A stretch of 18,711 nt of DNA from Paracoccaceae bacterium (lineage in GTDB: Bacteria > Pseudomonadota > Alphaproteobacteria > Rhodobacterales > Rhodobacteraceae), in the NCBI GenBank assembly GCA_003250135.1, contig QKHF01000066.1:1-18711 (forward strand). The letters are read 5' to 3'. Below the pieces are notes generated by a model, which was given only the letters and a program-made list of their open reading frames with translations, was not told the origin of the DNA and did no database searches. A program made the translations under genes and the position numbers. Below are positions 1 through 5,459 of this stretch, one piece after another. Every line of letters starts with the position of its first letter. Position 1 is the first letter of the stretch.

Positions 1-921
1 ATCGGTGACGCCTTCGAGCGCGTTCAGGAACAGCTCGGAATCGTCTGAATGGATCAGCGGAATGTTGTAATGGTCGCGGAACAGGCCCACGACCTCGTCC
101 GCCTCGTTCATCCGCATCATGCCGGTGTCGACGAAGACGCAGGTCAGTTGGTCGCCAATCGCCTCGTGGATCAGCACGGCCGCGACCGAGCTGTCGACGC
201 CGCCCGAGAGCCCGCAGATCACCTTGCCGTCGCCCACCTGTTCCCGGATCGCCTCGATCGCCTGATCCTTGTAGGCGGCCATGGTCCAGTCGCCGGAAAG
301 ACCCGCGATGTCGTACATGAAGTTGCGCAGCATCCGCGCGCCATTGGGCGTATGGTGGACCTCCGGGTGGAACTGCACCGCGTAGAACTTGCGCGCCTCG
401 TCGGCGATGATGGCGAAGGGCGCGCCGTCCGATGCGCCCAGCACGCGGAACCCGTCGGGGATCGCGGTGACCCGGTCGCCGTGGCTCATCCAGACTTCCT
501 CGACCCCGCCCTTGGGCGCCAGGCCGTCGAAAAACGAGGTGTCTTCCTTGAGCGTGACGAAGGCGCGGCCGAACTCTCGGTGATGCCCGCCCTCCACCTT
601 GCCGCCCAATTGCTGGACCATCGCCTGCTGGCCGTAGCAGATGCCGAGCACCGGCACGCCCGCCTCGTAAACGCCTATCGGCGGCAGGGGCGCGTCCTCA
701 TCCGTCACGCTGCAGGGGCCGCCCGATAGGATGATCGCCTTCGGGCCGAAGCCCTCGATGAAGGCATTGTCGACGTTATTAAACGGGTGAATCTCGCAAT
801 AGATGTCGGCCTCACGCAGGCGCCGCGCGATCAGTTGCGTCACCTGGCTGCCGAAATCGATGATGAGCACGCGTTGGTGCTCAGCCGGAATCGAGTGAGT
901 CATGAGGTGGGGCTGGTCCAT
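1..921 (-). CDS. guaA: GMP synthase (glutamine-hydrolysing), 3' end cut off by window edge
   Basis: GuaA makes GMP from XMP using ATP and glutamine in the cytoplasm, the last step of the guanine branch of purine synthesis. The first 307 codons are present and the stop lies beyond position 1. Residues about 17-207 form the class I glutamine amidotransferase domain. The nucleophile is Cys95 (GICYGQQ), with the His185/Glu187 pair in QFHPE. The ATP pyrophosphatase domain follows, with its PP-loop LSGGVDSSV at about 238-246, and the frame ends in ALEGVTD. I chose the ATG at 921 because an AGCAGGG-like ribosome site lies about 7 bases upstream. A second in-frame ATG at 903 has none. The gene lies 35 bp downstream of a small same-strand gene and could be co-transcribed with it. 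Identity is clear; only the exact start is in doubt. Confidence 0.97.
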   Translation of the reverse strand, partial: MDQPHLMTHSIPAEHQRVLIIDFGSQVTQLIARRLREADIYCEIHPFNNVDNAFIEGFGPKAIILSGGPCSVTDEDAPLPPIGVYEAGVPVLGICYGQQAMVQQLGGKVEGGHHREFGRAFVTLKEDTSFFDGLAPKGGVEEVWMSHGDRVTAIPDGFRVLGASDGAPFAIIADEARKFYAVQFHPEVHHTPNGARMLRNFMYDIAGLSGDWTMAAYKDQAIEAIREQVGDGKVICGLSGGVDSSVAAVLIHEAIGDQLTCVFVDTGMMRMNEADEVVGLFRDHYNIPLIHSDDSELFLNALEGVTD

Positions 922-956
922 GCGAAACCCTGCTGAAAAGCGAGGGCGGACGGTAC

Positions 957-1316
957 TCAGCGCCGCGTCCTCTGTCCAGCCGTGCGCGCAGGCAAGCCAC
1001 CCTCGGCGATCAGCGCTGCAAGAGCGAGAACATGACGCTCCGCCGAGTAATGCGCCGCGCCATCCTTGAGCGCCCGCCAGCACTCCTCTTCGATCTCTCG
1101 CAGGCGCGCCAGCAAAGCGTCCGAACCTGCGCGAGTCGAGGAGAGACCCGCCGCAAGCCGGGGAAGGTCACGCGCGCTCCGATACCGGGTTGCGCGCCAG
1201 CGGGCGGCCCGGGTCAGGGTAGGGGGGCGCTTGAAAGGTGTTTGCGCCGAGCGGGTTGGGATCGGGATCACCTGCGCGCCGGATTCGAACAGGGCTGACT
1301 TGGATTGAAACGTCAT
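957..1316 (-). CDS. hypothetical protein, 119 aa, upstream of guaA
   Basis: I do not recognise this protein. It has a basic, low-complexity first half (many Arg and Thr, about residues 25-60). The second half looks amphipathic and helical, with LLARLREIEEECWRALKDG followed by AERHVLALAALIAEGG. There is no signal peptide or membrane segment. The main support that it is real is its ribosome site: AGAGGAG lies 7 bases before the ATG at 1316, one of the best in the window. It ends 35 bp before the guaA start on the same strand and is divergent from the HTH gene at 1509. Several other frames are open here, so coding status rests on the ribosome site and the plausible helical C-terminus. Confidence 0.6.
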   Translation of the reverse strand: MTFQSKSALFESGAQVIPIPTRSAQTPFKRPPTLTRAARWRATRYRSARDLPRLAAGLSSTRAGSDALLARLREIEEECWRALKDGAAHYSAERHVLALAALIAEGGLPARTAGQRTRR

Positions 1317-1462
1317 CTGGGGCTCCTCTGGTCAATGACCGGAGTCTGCCCGGACCGCACACGCTTTGCGCGAACTGTGACGCGGCGCGCGCTGCGGTTT
1401 CCAGCCGGTTAATTCGATGATGCATCGCAAAAGTTGGCCCTTCAGAAATAAGAGCCTCTTAA

Positions 1463-1490
1463 CGATTCAATTTTAAGTCGAATTGAATCG
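1463..1490. promoter_or_regulatory. perfect 10-bp inverted repeat with a GANTC site in each arm
   Basis: The left arm CGATTCAATT (1463-1472) is exactly complementary to the right arm AATTGAATCG (1481-1490), with an 8-base spacer. Each arm contains one GANTC site (GATTC 1464-1468, GAATC 1485-1489), the target of the cell-cycle methylase CcrM in alphaproteobacteria. The repeat ends 18 bp before the ATG of the HTH gene at 1509. It is AT-rich in a GC-rich region, and arm centres are 18 bp apart. It fits an operator for a dimeric regulator, perhaps the HTH protein itself, with possible methylation control. The repeat is directly visible; its function is inference. Confidence 0.6.
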
Positions 1491-1508
1491 AGTTGATTGG
1501 GAGGCCCC

Positions 1509-1790
1509 ATGTTAGAAAAATCAGCCGAAATCCCGCACGAGCAGGTTGCGCGCGACGCGGCCCTCTATGTGGCGCATGTCGAGAACGGCGAGAGCCTGTC
1601 TGAGATCGGTCGCCGTCAGGGATGCGCGCCATCGACCGTGCTGCGCGCGGTCCGCCGCGTCGAGGATCGACGAGACGATCCCCTGTTTGAGCAATTCATA
1701 GTCGACCTCGGACGCCATGCGTCCTCCAACGCCTGCAACGACAATAAGGAGAGCCGGGTGAAGCCCATCACGGATAAGGCCTTGTCATAA
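1509..1790 (+). CDS. helix-turn-helix protein, N-terminal half of an HTH/DUF6456-type regulator ended by in-frame TAA
   Basis: This frame encodes 93 residues. Residues about 10-60 form a helix-turn-helix: SEIGRRQGCAPSTVLRAVRR followed by RRDDPLFEQF. I associate this pattern with the N-terminus of alphaproteobacterial HTH/DUF6456 proteins, where RRDDP is typical. The ATG at 1509 is chosen because GGGAGG lies 4 bases upstream; a TTG at 1499 is less likely. The frame stops at TAA 1788-1790. The same frame then stays open to 2588 and encodes the remaining domain, so this is probably the front part of one ancestral protein. It could still be made as a free DNA-binding domain. A GANTC-bearing palindrome precedes it. 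A DNA-binding role is likely; targets are unknown. Confidence 0.75.
   Translation: MLEKSAEIPHEQVARDAALYVAHVENGESLSEIGRRQGCAPSTVLRAVRRVEDRRDDPLFEQFIVDLGRHASSNACNDNKESRVKPITDKALS
1746..1760 (+). promoter_or_regulatory. internal ribosome site plus GTG in the HTH-DUF6456 linker
   Basis: AAGGAG (1746-1751) is followed at an ideal 6-base spacing by GTG (1758-1760), in the same frame as both halves of the interrupted regulator and placed in the linker between them. Translation starting here would hit the TAA at 1788 after only ten codons. It may be a relic of a separate start for the C-terminal domain, or chance. Confidence 0.35.
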
Positions 1791-1820
1791 CGCGAGTTCG
1801 ACCGCGAATGCCGCCGTCTT

Positions 1821-2588
1821 TTGCGGAAATTGGAAAATGAGAAGTTTTTTCTGCTGGTCGCCGACGGCGTCGAGAATGCCGGGGTTTTTTGCCCATCCAA
1901 CAGTTTCGCCAGGCCGGTCGCCATGGCGCCGCGCGCGCTGTTGCTGGCGATGCTGTCGCATGACCTGATCTCACGCCGGCATACGCAAGGCCGCACCGCC
2001 CGGTACGGGATCACCGAGGCGGGGCGGGCTCGGTTGGTCCGGTTGACCGGGCGCGCGAGGGAGCGCGACGCCCCGCAGGATGGACCGAGCGCCTTCGCCA
2101 GCCAGCACCAGTTGGAGGGAGAAAGACGCTTTGTCGATGAGGATACAGGCAAGGCGACCACCCGGCGCGTCAATCTTGGAGAGACGCCCCTTGGCTGGCT
2201 GGCGCGCCGGAGAGGCTCAGACGGCGCCAGGTTCCTGACCCGCGCCGAAGTCGAAGCTGGTGAAAGGTTGCGTGACGATTTCGAACGCGCGCAAATCGGC
2301 CCGCGCGTCGCGCAGGACTGGTCGCGGTTCCTTGCGCCGTCAGACGGCGCGCCCGGCGCCCGGTCTCCCGCAATGGGGCCGGCGGATGCGCGCAAGCGAT
2401 TCGCGGCGGCTTTGGAGGCGCTAGGACCGGGTCTGGCCGATGCTGCGCTGCGCGCATGCTGCTTTCTGGAGGGGCTGGAATCTACCGAAAGGCGTATGGG
2501 GTGGTCTGCGCGCTCCGGCAAAGTGGTTCTTAAGATCGCTCTGCAACGCCTTGTCGCACATTATGGTTTAGAGCCGACGAACAGCTAA
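1821..2588 (+). CDS. DUF6456-type domain protein, C-terminal half of the interrupted regulator
   Basis: This is the second part of the frame broken by TAA at 1788. The reading frame is unchanged, so a single stop rather than a frameshift separates the halves. Visible family features are a winged-helix-like stretch ending RTARYGITEAGRARL, then AGERLRDDFERAQIGPRVAQ, and a C-terminal block with CCFLEGLESTERRMGWSARS and KIALQRL. I recall these as the conserved core of DUF6456 proteins; none of it looks decayed. No good start exists: TTG at 1821 has no ribosome site, and the first in-frame ATG (1923) would remove the domain's front. Conserved residues begin directly after the stop (REFDRECRRLLRKL). 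It is either a recent pseudogene, a read-through product, a re-initiated second polypeptide, or a sequencing error. Confidence 0.65.
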   Translation: MRKLENEKFFLLVADGVENAGVFCPSNSFARPVAMAPRALLLAMLSHDLISRRHTQGRTARYGITEAGRARLVRLTGRARERDAPQDGPSAFASQHQLEGERRFVDEDTGKATTRRVNLGETPLGWLARRRGSDGARFLTRAEVEAGERLRDDFERAQIGPRVAQDWSRFLAPSDGAPGARSPAMGPADARKRFAAALEALGPGLADAALRACCFLEGLESTERRMGWSARSGKVVLKIALQRLVAHYGLEPTNS

Positions 2589-2637
2589 AGAATAGCGCTT
2601 TAAACGCTCAACCGTGCACGAGACGGATTGTCGGAAA

Positions 2638-2672
2638 CGGCGCGTCACACCTCTTTTTGGTGTGGCGCGTCG
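2638..2672. terminator. long stem-loop after the DUF6456-type gene
   Basis: A stem of about 14 bp joins 2638-2651 to 2659-2672. The core arms CGCGTCACACC and GGTGTGGCGCG have one G.U pair, and the 7-base loop is TCTTTTT. It lies 50 bp after the stop at 2588 and 83 bp before the next gene. No T-run follows on either strand, so it is not a textbook intrinsic terminator. It may slow transcription, protect the 3' end, or act as a dyad. Confidence 0.4.
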
Positions 2673-2685
2673 TCGCATTTGCGCC

Positions 2686-2702
2686 GCAATATGAAATATT
2701 GC
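2686..2702. promoter_or_regulatory. 17-bp palindrome upstream of the HhH-domain gene
   Basis: GCAATAT and ATATTGC are perfect 7-bp arms around GAA, 52 bp before the ATG at 2755. It sits where a promoter would be expected and is AT-rich, so it could be an operator. I could not place a convincing -35/-10 pair next to it. Confidence 0.35.
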
Positions 2703-2754
2703 ATTGCACAAGAACATGTGAGTATTGTCCCGCGAGCAGATACAGGAGTGCGTC

Positions 2755-3375
2755 ATGCTGAATTTCAAGTCGTTCACCGGCTCCAAAGAAGAGGGTGGTC
2801 CGATGGACGTCTCTTACTGGCTGAGCTTCTCGCCGATGGCGCCGTTGTTCGGCGTCAAGTACCGCTACGCGGAGATGTTCAAATTCGATCCGACTTTTGC
2901 GCCTAAGAAAGTCGAGCCGAAACCTGCCGCGAAGGCCCCGGCGAAGAAGGCGAAGCCTGCCGCCAAGGCTCCCGTGAAGAAGGCGGAGGCCCCGAAGGTC
3001 GAGACGGCCGAGCCGGTCAAGGTTGAACCGGTCAAGGTCGAGCCGATCGAGAAGCCGAAGCTGAAAGCCGAGAAGCCCGCCATCGTCGAGGTCAAGGTTG
3101 AGGAGGCGCCGGCCCCTGTCGAGGCGCCCGCCGTCACCGACCGCCCCGCCACCCTGTTCGACGCGCCGCCGGCGAAAGTCGACGACCTGAAGCTGATCAA
3201 GGGCGTTGGCCCGAAGCTTGAGGGCATGCTGAACGGTCTGGGCATCTACACCTTCGAGCAGATCGCCGGCTTCAGCCAGGCTGAGCTGCAGTGGGTCGAT
3301 GACAACCTGACCAGCTTCAAGGGCCGTGCGTTCCGCGACGATTGGATCGCCCAGGCGAAAGACCTGATGGCGTAA
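2755..3375 (+). CDS. Lys/Ala/Pro-rich protein with C-terminal helix-hairpin-helix domain
   Basis: The protein has 206 residues in three parts. Residues 1-48 include an aromatic segment (YWLSFSPMAPLFGVKYRYAEMF). Residues about 49-140 form a Lys/Ala/Pro/Glu/Val-rich linker with short repeats, resembling histone H1 tails. Residues about 142-204 form a helix-hairpin-helix domain (DLKLIKGVGPKLEGMLNGLG, then WVDDNL, FKGRAFRDDWIAQAK). The last part strongly resembles the C-terminal extension of alphaproteobacterial NuoE and similar small HhH modules. The ATG at 2755 has AGGAG 6 bases upstream; an earlier TTG at 2725 is rejected. The gene stands alone between a palindrome and a strong terminator, suggesting its own transcript. 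HhH modules usually bind DNA or protein, so a nucleoid or complex-associated role is possible. The function is unknown. Confidence 0.85.
   Translation: MLNFKSFTGSKEEGGPMDVSYWLSFSPMAPLFGVKYRYAEMFKFDPTFAPKKVEPKPAAKAPAKKAKPAAKAPVKKAEAPKVETAEPVKVEPVKVEPIEKPKLKAEKPAIVEVKVEEAPAPVEAPAVTDRPATLFDAPPAKVDDLKLIKGVGPKLEGMLNGLGIYTFEQIAGFSQAELQWVDDNLTSFKGRAFRDDWIAQAKDLMA
2923..2988 (+). repeat. two 33-bp in-frame repeats (11-residue unit) in the HhH protein
   Basis: Two adjacent copies (2923-2955 and 2956-2988) encode PAAKAPAKKAK and PAAKAPVKKAE. They differ at only a few bases. They build the basic linker and may vary in copy number between strains. Confidence 0.75.
3010..3045 (+). repeat. 15-bp in-frame repeats (EPVKV unit) in the HhH protein
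   Basis: GAGCCGGTCAAGGTT is followed by the near-identical GAACCGGTCAAGGTC and then a partial, diverged third copy, encoding EPVKV-EPVKV-EPI. It is a second, separate repeat in the same linker. Confidence 0.65.
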
Positions 3376-3402
3376 TCGACGCGTAAATCGCGCGAGGGAC
3401 AG

Positions 3403-3430
3403 AAAAGGCGGCCTGACGGGCCGCCTTTTT
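3403..3430. terminator. strong bidirectional intrinsic terminator between convergent genes
   Basis: AAAAGGCGGCC (3403-3413) pairs with GGCCGCCTTTT (3419-3429) around the loop TGACG. The plus strand ends in TTTTT and the minus strand in TTTT. It lies between the HhH gene (stop 3375) and tpiA (stop 3447, opposite strand) and can end both transcripts. Confidence 0.9.
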
Positions 3431-3446
3431 CACGTTTGGAGCGACG

Positions 3447-4190
3447 TCAGCCGTTCGCCGCCGCGATGATCGCGCTGAAATCGCTCGCCTTCAGGCTGGC
3501 GCCGCCGACCAGACCCCCGTCGACATTGGAGACGGCGAATATCTCCGCCGCGTTGCCGGGTTTGACCGATCCGCCATAGAGGACGCGCATCCCGTCGCCC
3601 TCGGCGCCGAACCGTTTGATCAGCTCCGCGCGGATCGCGTCGTGCATCTCCGCAATGTCGTCCAGGCTCGGCGTGCGGCCGGTGCCGATGGCCCAGACAG
3701 GCTCATAGGCCACCACGGTGTCGGCTGCGGTGGCGCCGTCGGGCAGGGAGCCAGCTAGCTGGCCTGAGACGACCGCGAGCGCATCGCCCGCGTCGCGCTC
3801 GGCCTCGGTCTCGCCCAGACAGACGATGGCGATCAGCCCCGCCCGATGCGCGGCCTCCGCCTTGGCGCGCACCATTGCGTCATCCTCGCCATGATCGGCG
3901 CGGCGTTCGGAATGGCCGACGATTACGGCGATCGCGCCGGCTTCCGCCAGCATCTCGGCCGAGATGTCGCCGGTATGCGCGCCCGAGGCGTCGGAATGGC
4001 AGTCCTGCCCGCCCATCTTAATCGCTGAGCCTTGAGCCGCCGCCGCGAACCCGGCGATCAGCGTCGCAGGCGGGCAGAGGATCACGTCACAGGCCGAGGC
4101 GTCCACAGCCTTCAAGGCCTCCAACTCGGCGACGGATGCGGCTAGCCCGTTCATCTTCCAGTTTCCGGCGGCGATCTTGCGTCGGGCCAT
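3447..4190 (-). CDS. tpiA: triosephosphate isomerase
   Basis: This enzyme interconverts dihydroxyacetone phosphate and glyceraldehyde 3-phosphate in glycolysis and gluconeogenesis. At 247 residues it is the usual length of a single TIM barrel. Catalytic residues are all visible: Asn10 and Lys12 (GNWKMNG), His93 (VGHSERR) and Glu163 (AYEPVWAIGTG, with flexible loop 6 after it). Phosphate-binding GGSVKPGN lies at about 206-213 and GGLVGGASL near 225-233. The ATG at 4190 is chosen because homologues begin close to the NWKMN motif and GAGGA lies 4 bases upstream; the open frame extends further but looks non-coding. It is the last gene of the sufT operon, 13 bp after the tfoX-like stop. Many relatives carry tpiA near secG/pyrG instead, so the context is somewhat unusual. 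Confidence 0.97.
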   Translation of the reverse strand: MARRKIAAGNWKMNGLAASVAELEALKAVDASACDVILCPPATLIAGFAAAAQGSAIKMGGQDCHSDASGAHTGDISAEMLAEAGAIAVIVGHSERRADHGEDDAMVRAKAEAAHRAGLIAIVCLGETEAERDAGDALAVVSGQLAGSLPDGATAADTVVAYEPVWAIGTGRTPSLDDIAEMHDAIRAELIKRFGAEGDGMRVLYGGSVKPGNAAEIFAVSNVDGGLVGGASLKASDFSAIIAAANG

Positions 4191-4203
4191 TGCGTCCTCG
4201 CTC

Positions 4204-4542
4204 TCAGTCTGTCTTCGCGGCCAGCGCGACGGCCAGCGACTTTCGCGCCCAGTCCAGCGCCTCATCGGGATCGTCCAATGCGCTGTCGGGCAGGCGCATC
4301 AGGCCGCCGATCCGGCGCGGGCCGTTCTTTGTGTCATAAACGAAAGCGTCCGACCCCGCAGCGTCGTATTCCGCCGCAAGGATCGGATCGGCTTTCATGA
4401 AGAACTGTTCGTCCGCGATGATCGCGAACATGACGCCCTCGGCGTAGAGACCCGCGCCGCCGAACATTCGCTTGGCGCTGATCGGACTCAGCCCGCCGAA
4501 CAGGTCTTTCGCGTATTCGAGGGTTTCCTGGCTGACCGCCAC
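4204..4542 (-). CDS. TfoX/Sxy N-terminal-domain protein
   Basis: This 112-residue protein consists of only the TfoX/Sxy N-terminal domain. The family signature is LSPISAKRMFGGAGLYAEGVMFAI, then DEQFFMKAD and a C-terminal stretch (LPDSALDDPDEALDWARKSL). In gamma-proteobacteria full-length TfoX/Sxy activates competence genes together with CRP. In alphaproteobacteria the stand-alone N-terminal domain is common and its role is not settled, so I give no symbol. The start is GTG at 4542, three bases after the stop of the A-type carrier gene and with no clear ribosome site. That suggests translational coupling within the operon. Homologues begin at this point (MAVS), which supports the choice. Confidence 0.85.
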   Translation of the reverse strand: MAVSQETLEYAKDLFGGLSPISAKRMFGGAGLYAEGVMFAIIADEQFFMKADPILAAEYDAAGSDAFVYDTKNGPRRIGGLMRLPDSALDDPDEALDWARKSLAVALAAKTD

Positions 4543-4545
4543 GGG

Positions 4546-4914
4546 TCAGGCGTCGGCGTCCGCGTCGGCGAACTTGATCGACTCGCCGCAGCCGCAGGCG
4601 TCGACCACATTGGGGTTGTTGAACACGAAGCCGGATTCCAGCAGTGAGGTCTTGTAGTCGATCTCGGTGCCGAACAGGAACATCTGCGCCATCGGCGCGA
4701 TCAGCACGCGGGCGCCGTCCTGCTCCACCACGGCGTCATGCTCGCCGACTTCCTCGGCGTATTCCATGACGTATTCCATGCCAGCGCAGCCGCCTTTCTT
4801 GACGCCGATCTTCAAGCCCTGCACGCGTCCTTCGGACGAGTCCATCAGCTTGCGGATCTGACGAACCGCAGAGGGGGTCATGGTGACGGGCTGTGCGCCC
4901 GGAAGGCCAAACAT
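4546..4914 (-). CDS. A-type iron-sulfur cluster carrier (SufA/IscA/ErpA family)
   Basis: A-type carriers receive Fe-S clusters from the SUF or ISC scaffold and pass them to apo-enzymes in the cytoplasm. The protein has 122 residues and all three cluster ligands: Cys43 (KKGGCAGMEY), Cys107 and Cys109 (DACGCGESIKF). The core is complete. The C-terminus has a short acidic DADADA tail. The start is ATG 4914, with GAGG 6 bases upstream; that GAGG overlaps the TGA stop of sufT, so the two are probably coupled. An earlier TTG (4926) is unlikely. The neighbouring sufT suggests it serves the SUF pathway (SufA), but sequence alone does not separate SufA, IscA and ErpA. Confidence 0.92.
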   Translation of the reverse strand: MFGLPGAQPVTMTPSAVRQIRKLMDSSEGRVQGLKIGVKKGGCAGMEYVMEYAEEVGEHDAVVEQDGARVLIAPMAQMFLFGTEIDYKTSLLESGFVFNNPNVVDACGCGESIKFADADADA

Positions 4915-4922
4915 ATCGCGCC

Positions 4923-5306
4923 TCAAATAAAGCCGAGTTCGAGCCGGGCCTCGTCCGAAAGCATCTCCATGCCCCAGGGCGGGTCCCAGACCAGCTGCAC
5001 GTCGACCGTCTTCACGCCGGGCAGGGGCTCGATCGCGTCAGCCACCCAGCCAGGCATCTCTCCCGCAACCGGGCAGCCCGGCGCGGTCAGCGTCATCTTC
5101 ACGCCGACATTGTTCTCGTCGTCGATCTTGATCTGATAGACGAGGCCAAGATCATAGATATTCACGGGAATTTCCGGGTCGTGCACGGTTCGGCACGCCT
5201 CGACGATCTCGTCGAACAGGGGATGATCCTCGCTCGACGGGCCGATCAGAGGCTCGCCCTCGACGGGCGCTCCAGTTTCCGTATCCGACTTGTGGGCGGC
5301 GTCCAT
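4923..5306 (-). CDS. sufT: SUF-associated Fe-S maturation protein SufT (MIP18/DUF59 family)
   Basis: SufT-type proteins help mature Fe-S proteins and are related to the eukaryotic CIA factor MIP18. The 127-residue sequence has the family hallmarks: DPEIPVNIYDLGLVY at about 43-57, TLTAPGCPVAG with conserved Cys78 at about 72-82, and the closing VWDPPWGMEMLSDEARLELGF. The first 25 residues form a polar, probably disordered extension. ATG 5306 has GGAG 8 bases upstream. It is the first gene of the operon sufT / A-type carrier / tfoX-like / tpiA and diverges from tgt across 153 bp. The other suf genes (B, C, D, S) are not next to it here, although sufT often ends the suf operon in relatives. Confidence 0.92.
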   Translation of the reverse strand: MDAAHKSDTETGAPVEGEPLIGPSSEDHPLFDEIVEACRTVHDPEIPVNIYDLGLVYQIKIDDENNVGVKMTLTAPGCPVAGEMPGWVADAIEPLPGVKTVDVQLVWDPPWGMEMLSDEARLELGFI

Positions 5307-5333
5307 GCGCTCTGCTCCAAACTCTACCGTTTG

Positions 5334-5351
5334 GGTCAGATATAAGTGACC
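5334..5351. promoter_or_regulatory. small inverted repeat in the sufT-tgt divergent region
   Basis: GGTCA (5334-5338) and TGACC (5347-5351) flank GATATAAG. The spacer reads as a possible -10 element in both directions (TATAAG forward, TATATC reverse). It lies 28 bp upstream of the sufT start and could be a promoter with an overlapping operator. Arms are only 5 bp, so chance is possible, and it does not match IscR or Irr boxes that I know. Confidence 0.25.
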
Positions 5352-5414
5352 GCGCAGGTCGGGTCCAGAAGCGGCGCTGTTATCTGGGAGATTGTTGCGT
5401 TATTGGAGGCGCCG

Positions 5415-5434
5415 CGCCGCTCGCAGGAGCGGCG
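5415..5434 (+). promoter_or_regulatory. 8-bp hairpin in the tgt leader
   Basis: CGCCGCTC and GAGCGGCG pair perfectly around the tetraloop GCAG, 26 bp before the tgt ATG. TTTCTG follows, so it might act weakly on elongation, or simply be leader structure. It does not resemble a preQ1 aptamer. Confidence 0.35.
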
Positions 5435-5459
5435 TTTCTGATGCACGGCGGAGAACGGC

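Noticed and set aside
49..729. 226-codon plus-strand open frame over guaA
   Set aside because: Opposite to the clear glutamine amidotransferase and PP-loop motifs of guaA.
1281..1290. tRNA T-loop-like GTTCGAATCC on the minus strand
   Set aside because: The flanking bases cannot form the T stem and no acceptor or anticodon stem is present; it lies inside a supported small reading frame.
1459..1476. Pair of TTAA boxes resembling a CtrA site
   Set aside because: The two TTAA are 10 bases apart, while the CtrA consensus needs 7.
2725..2754. Earlier TTG start for the HhH protein
   Set aside because: It lacks a ribosome site, whereas ATG 2755 has AGGAG at 6 bases.
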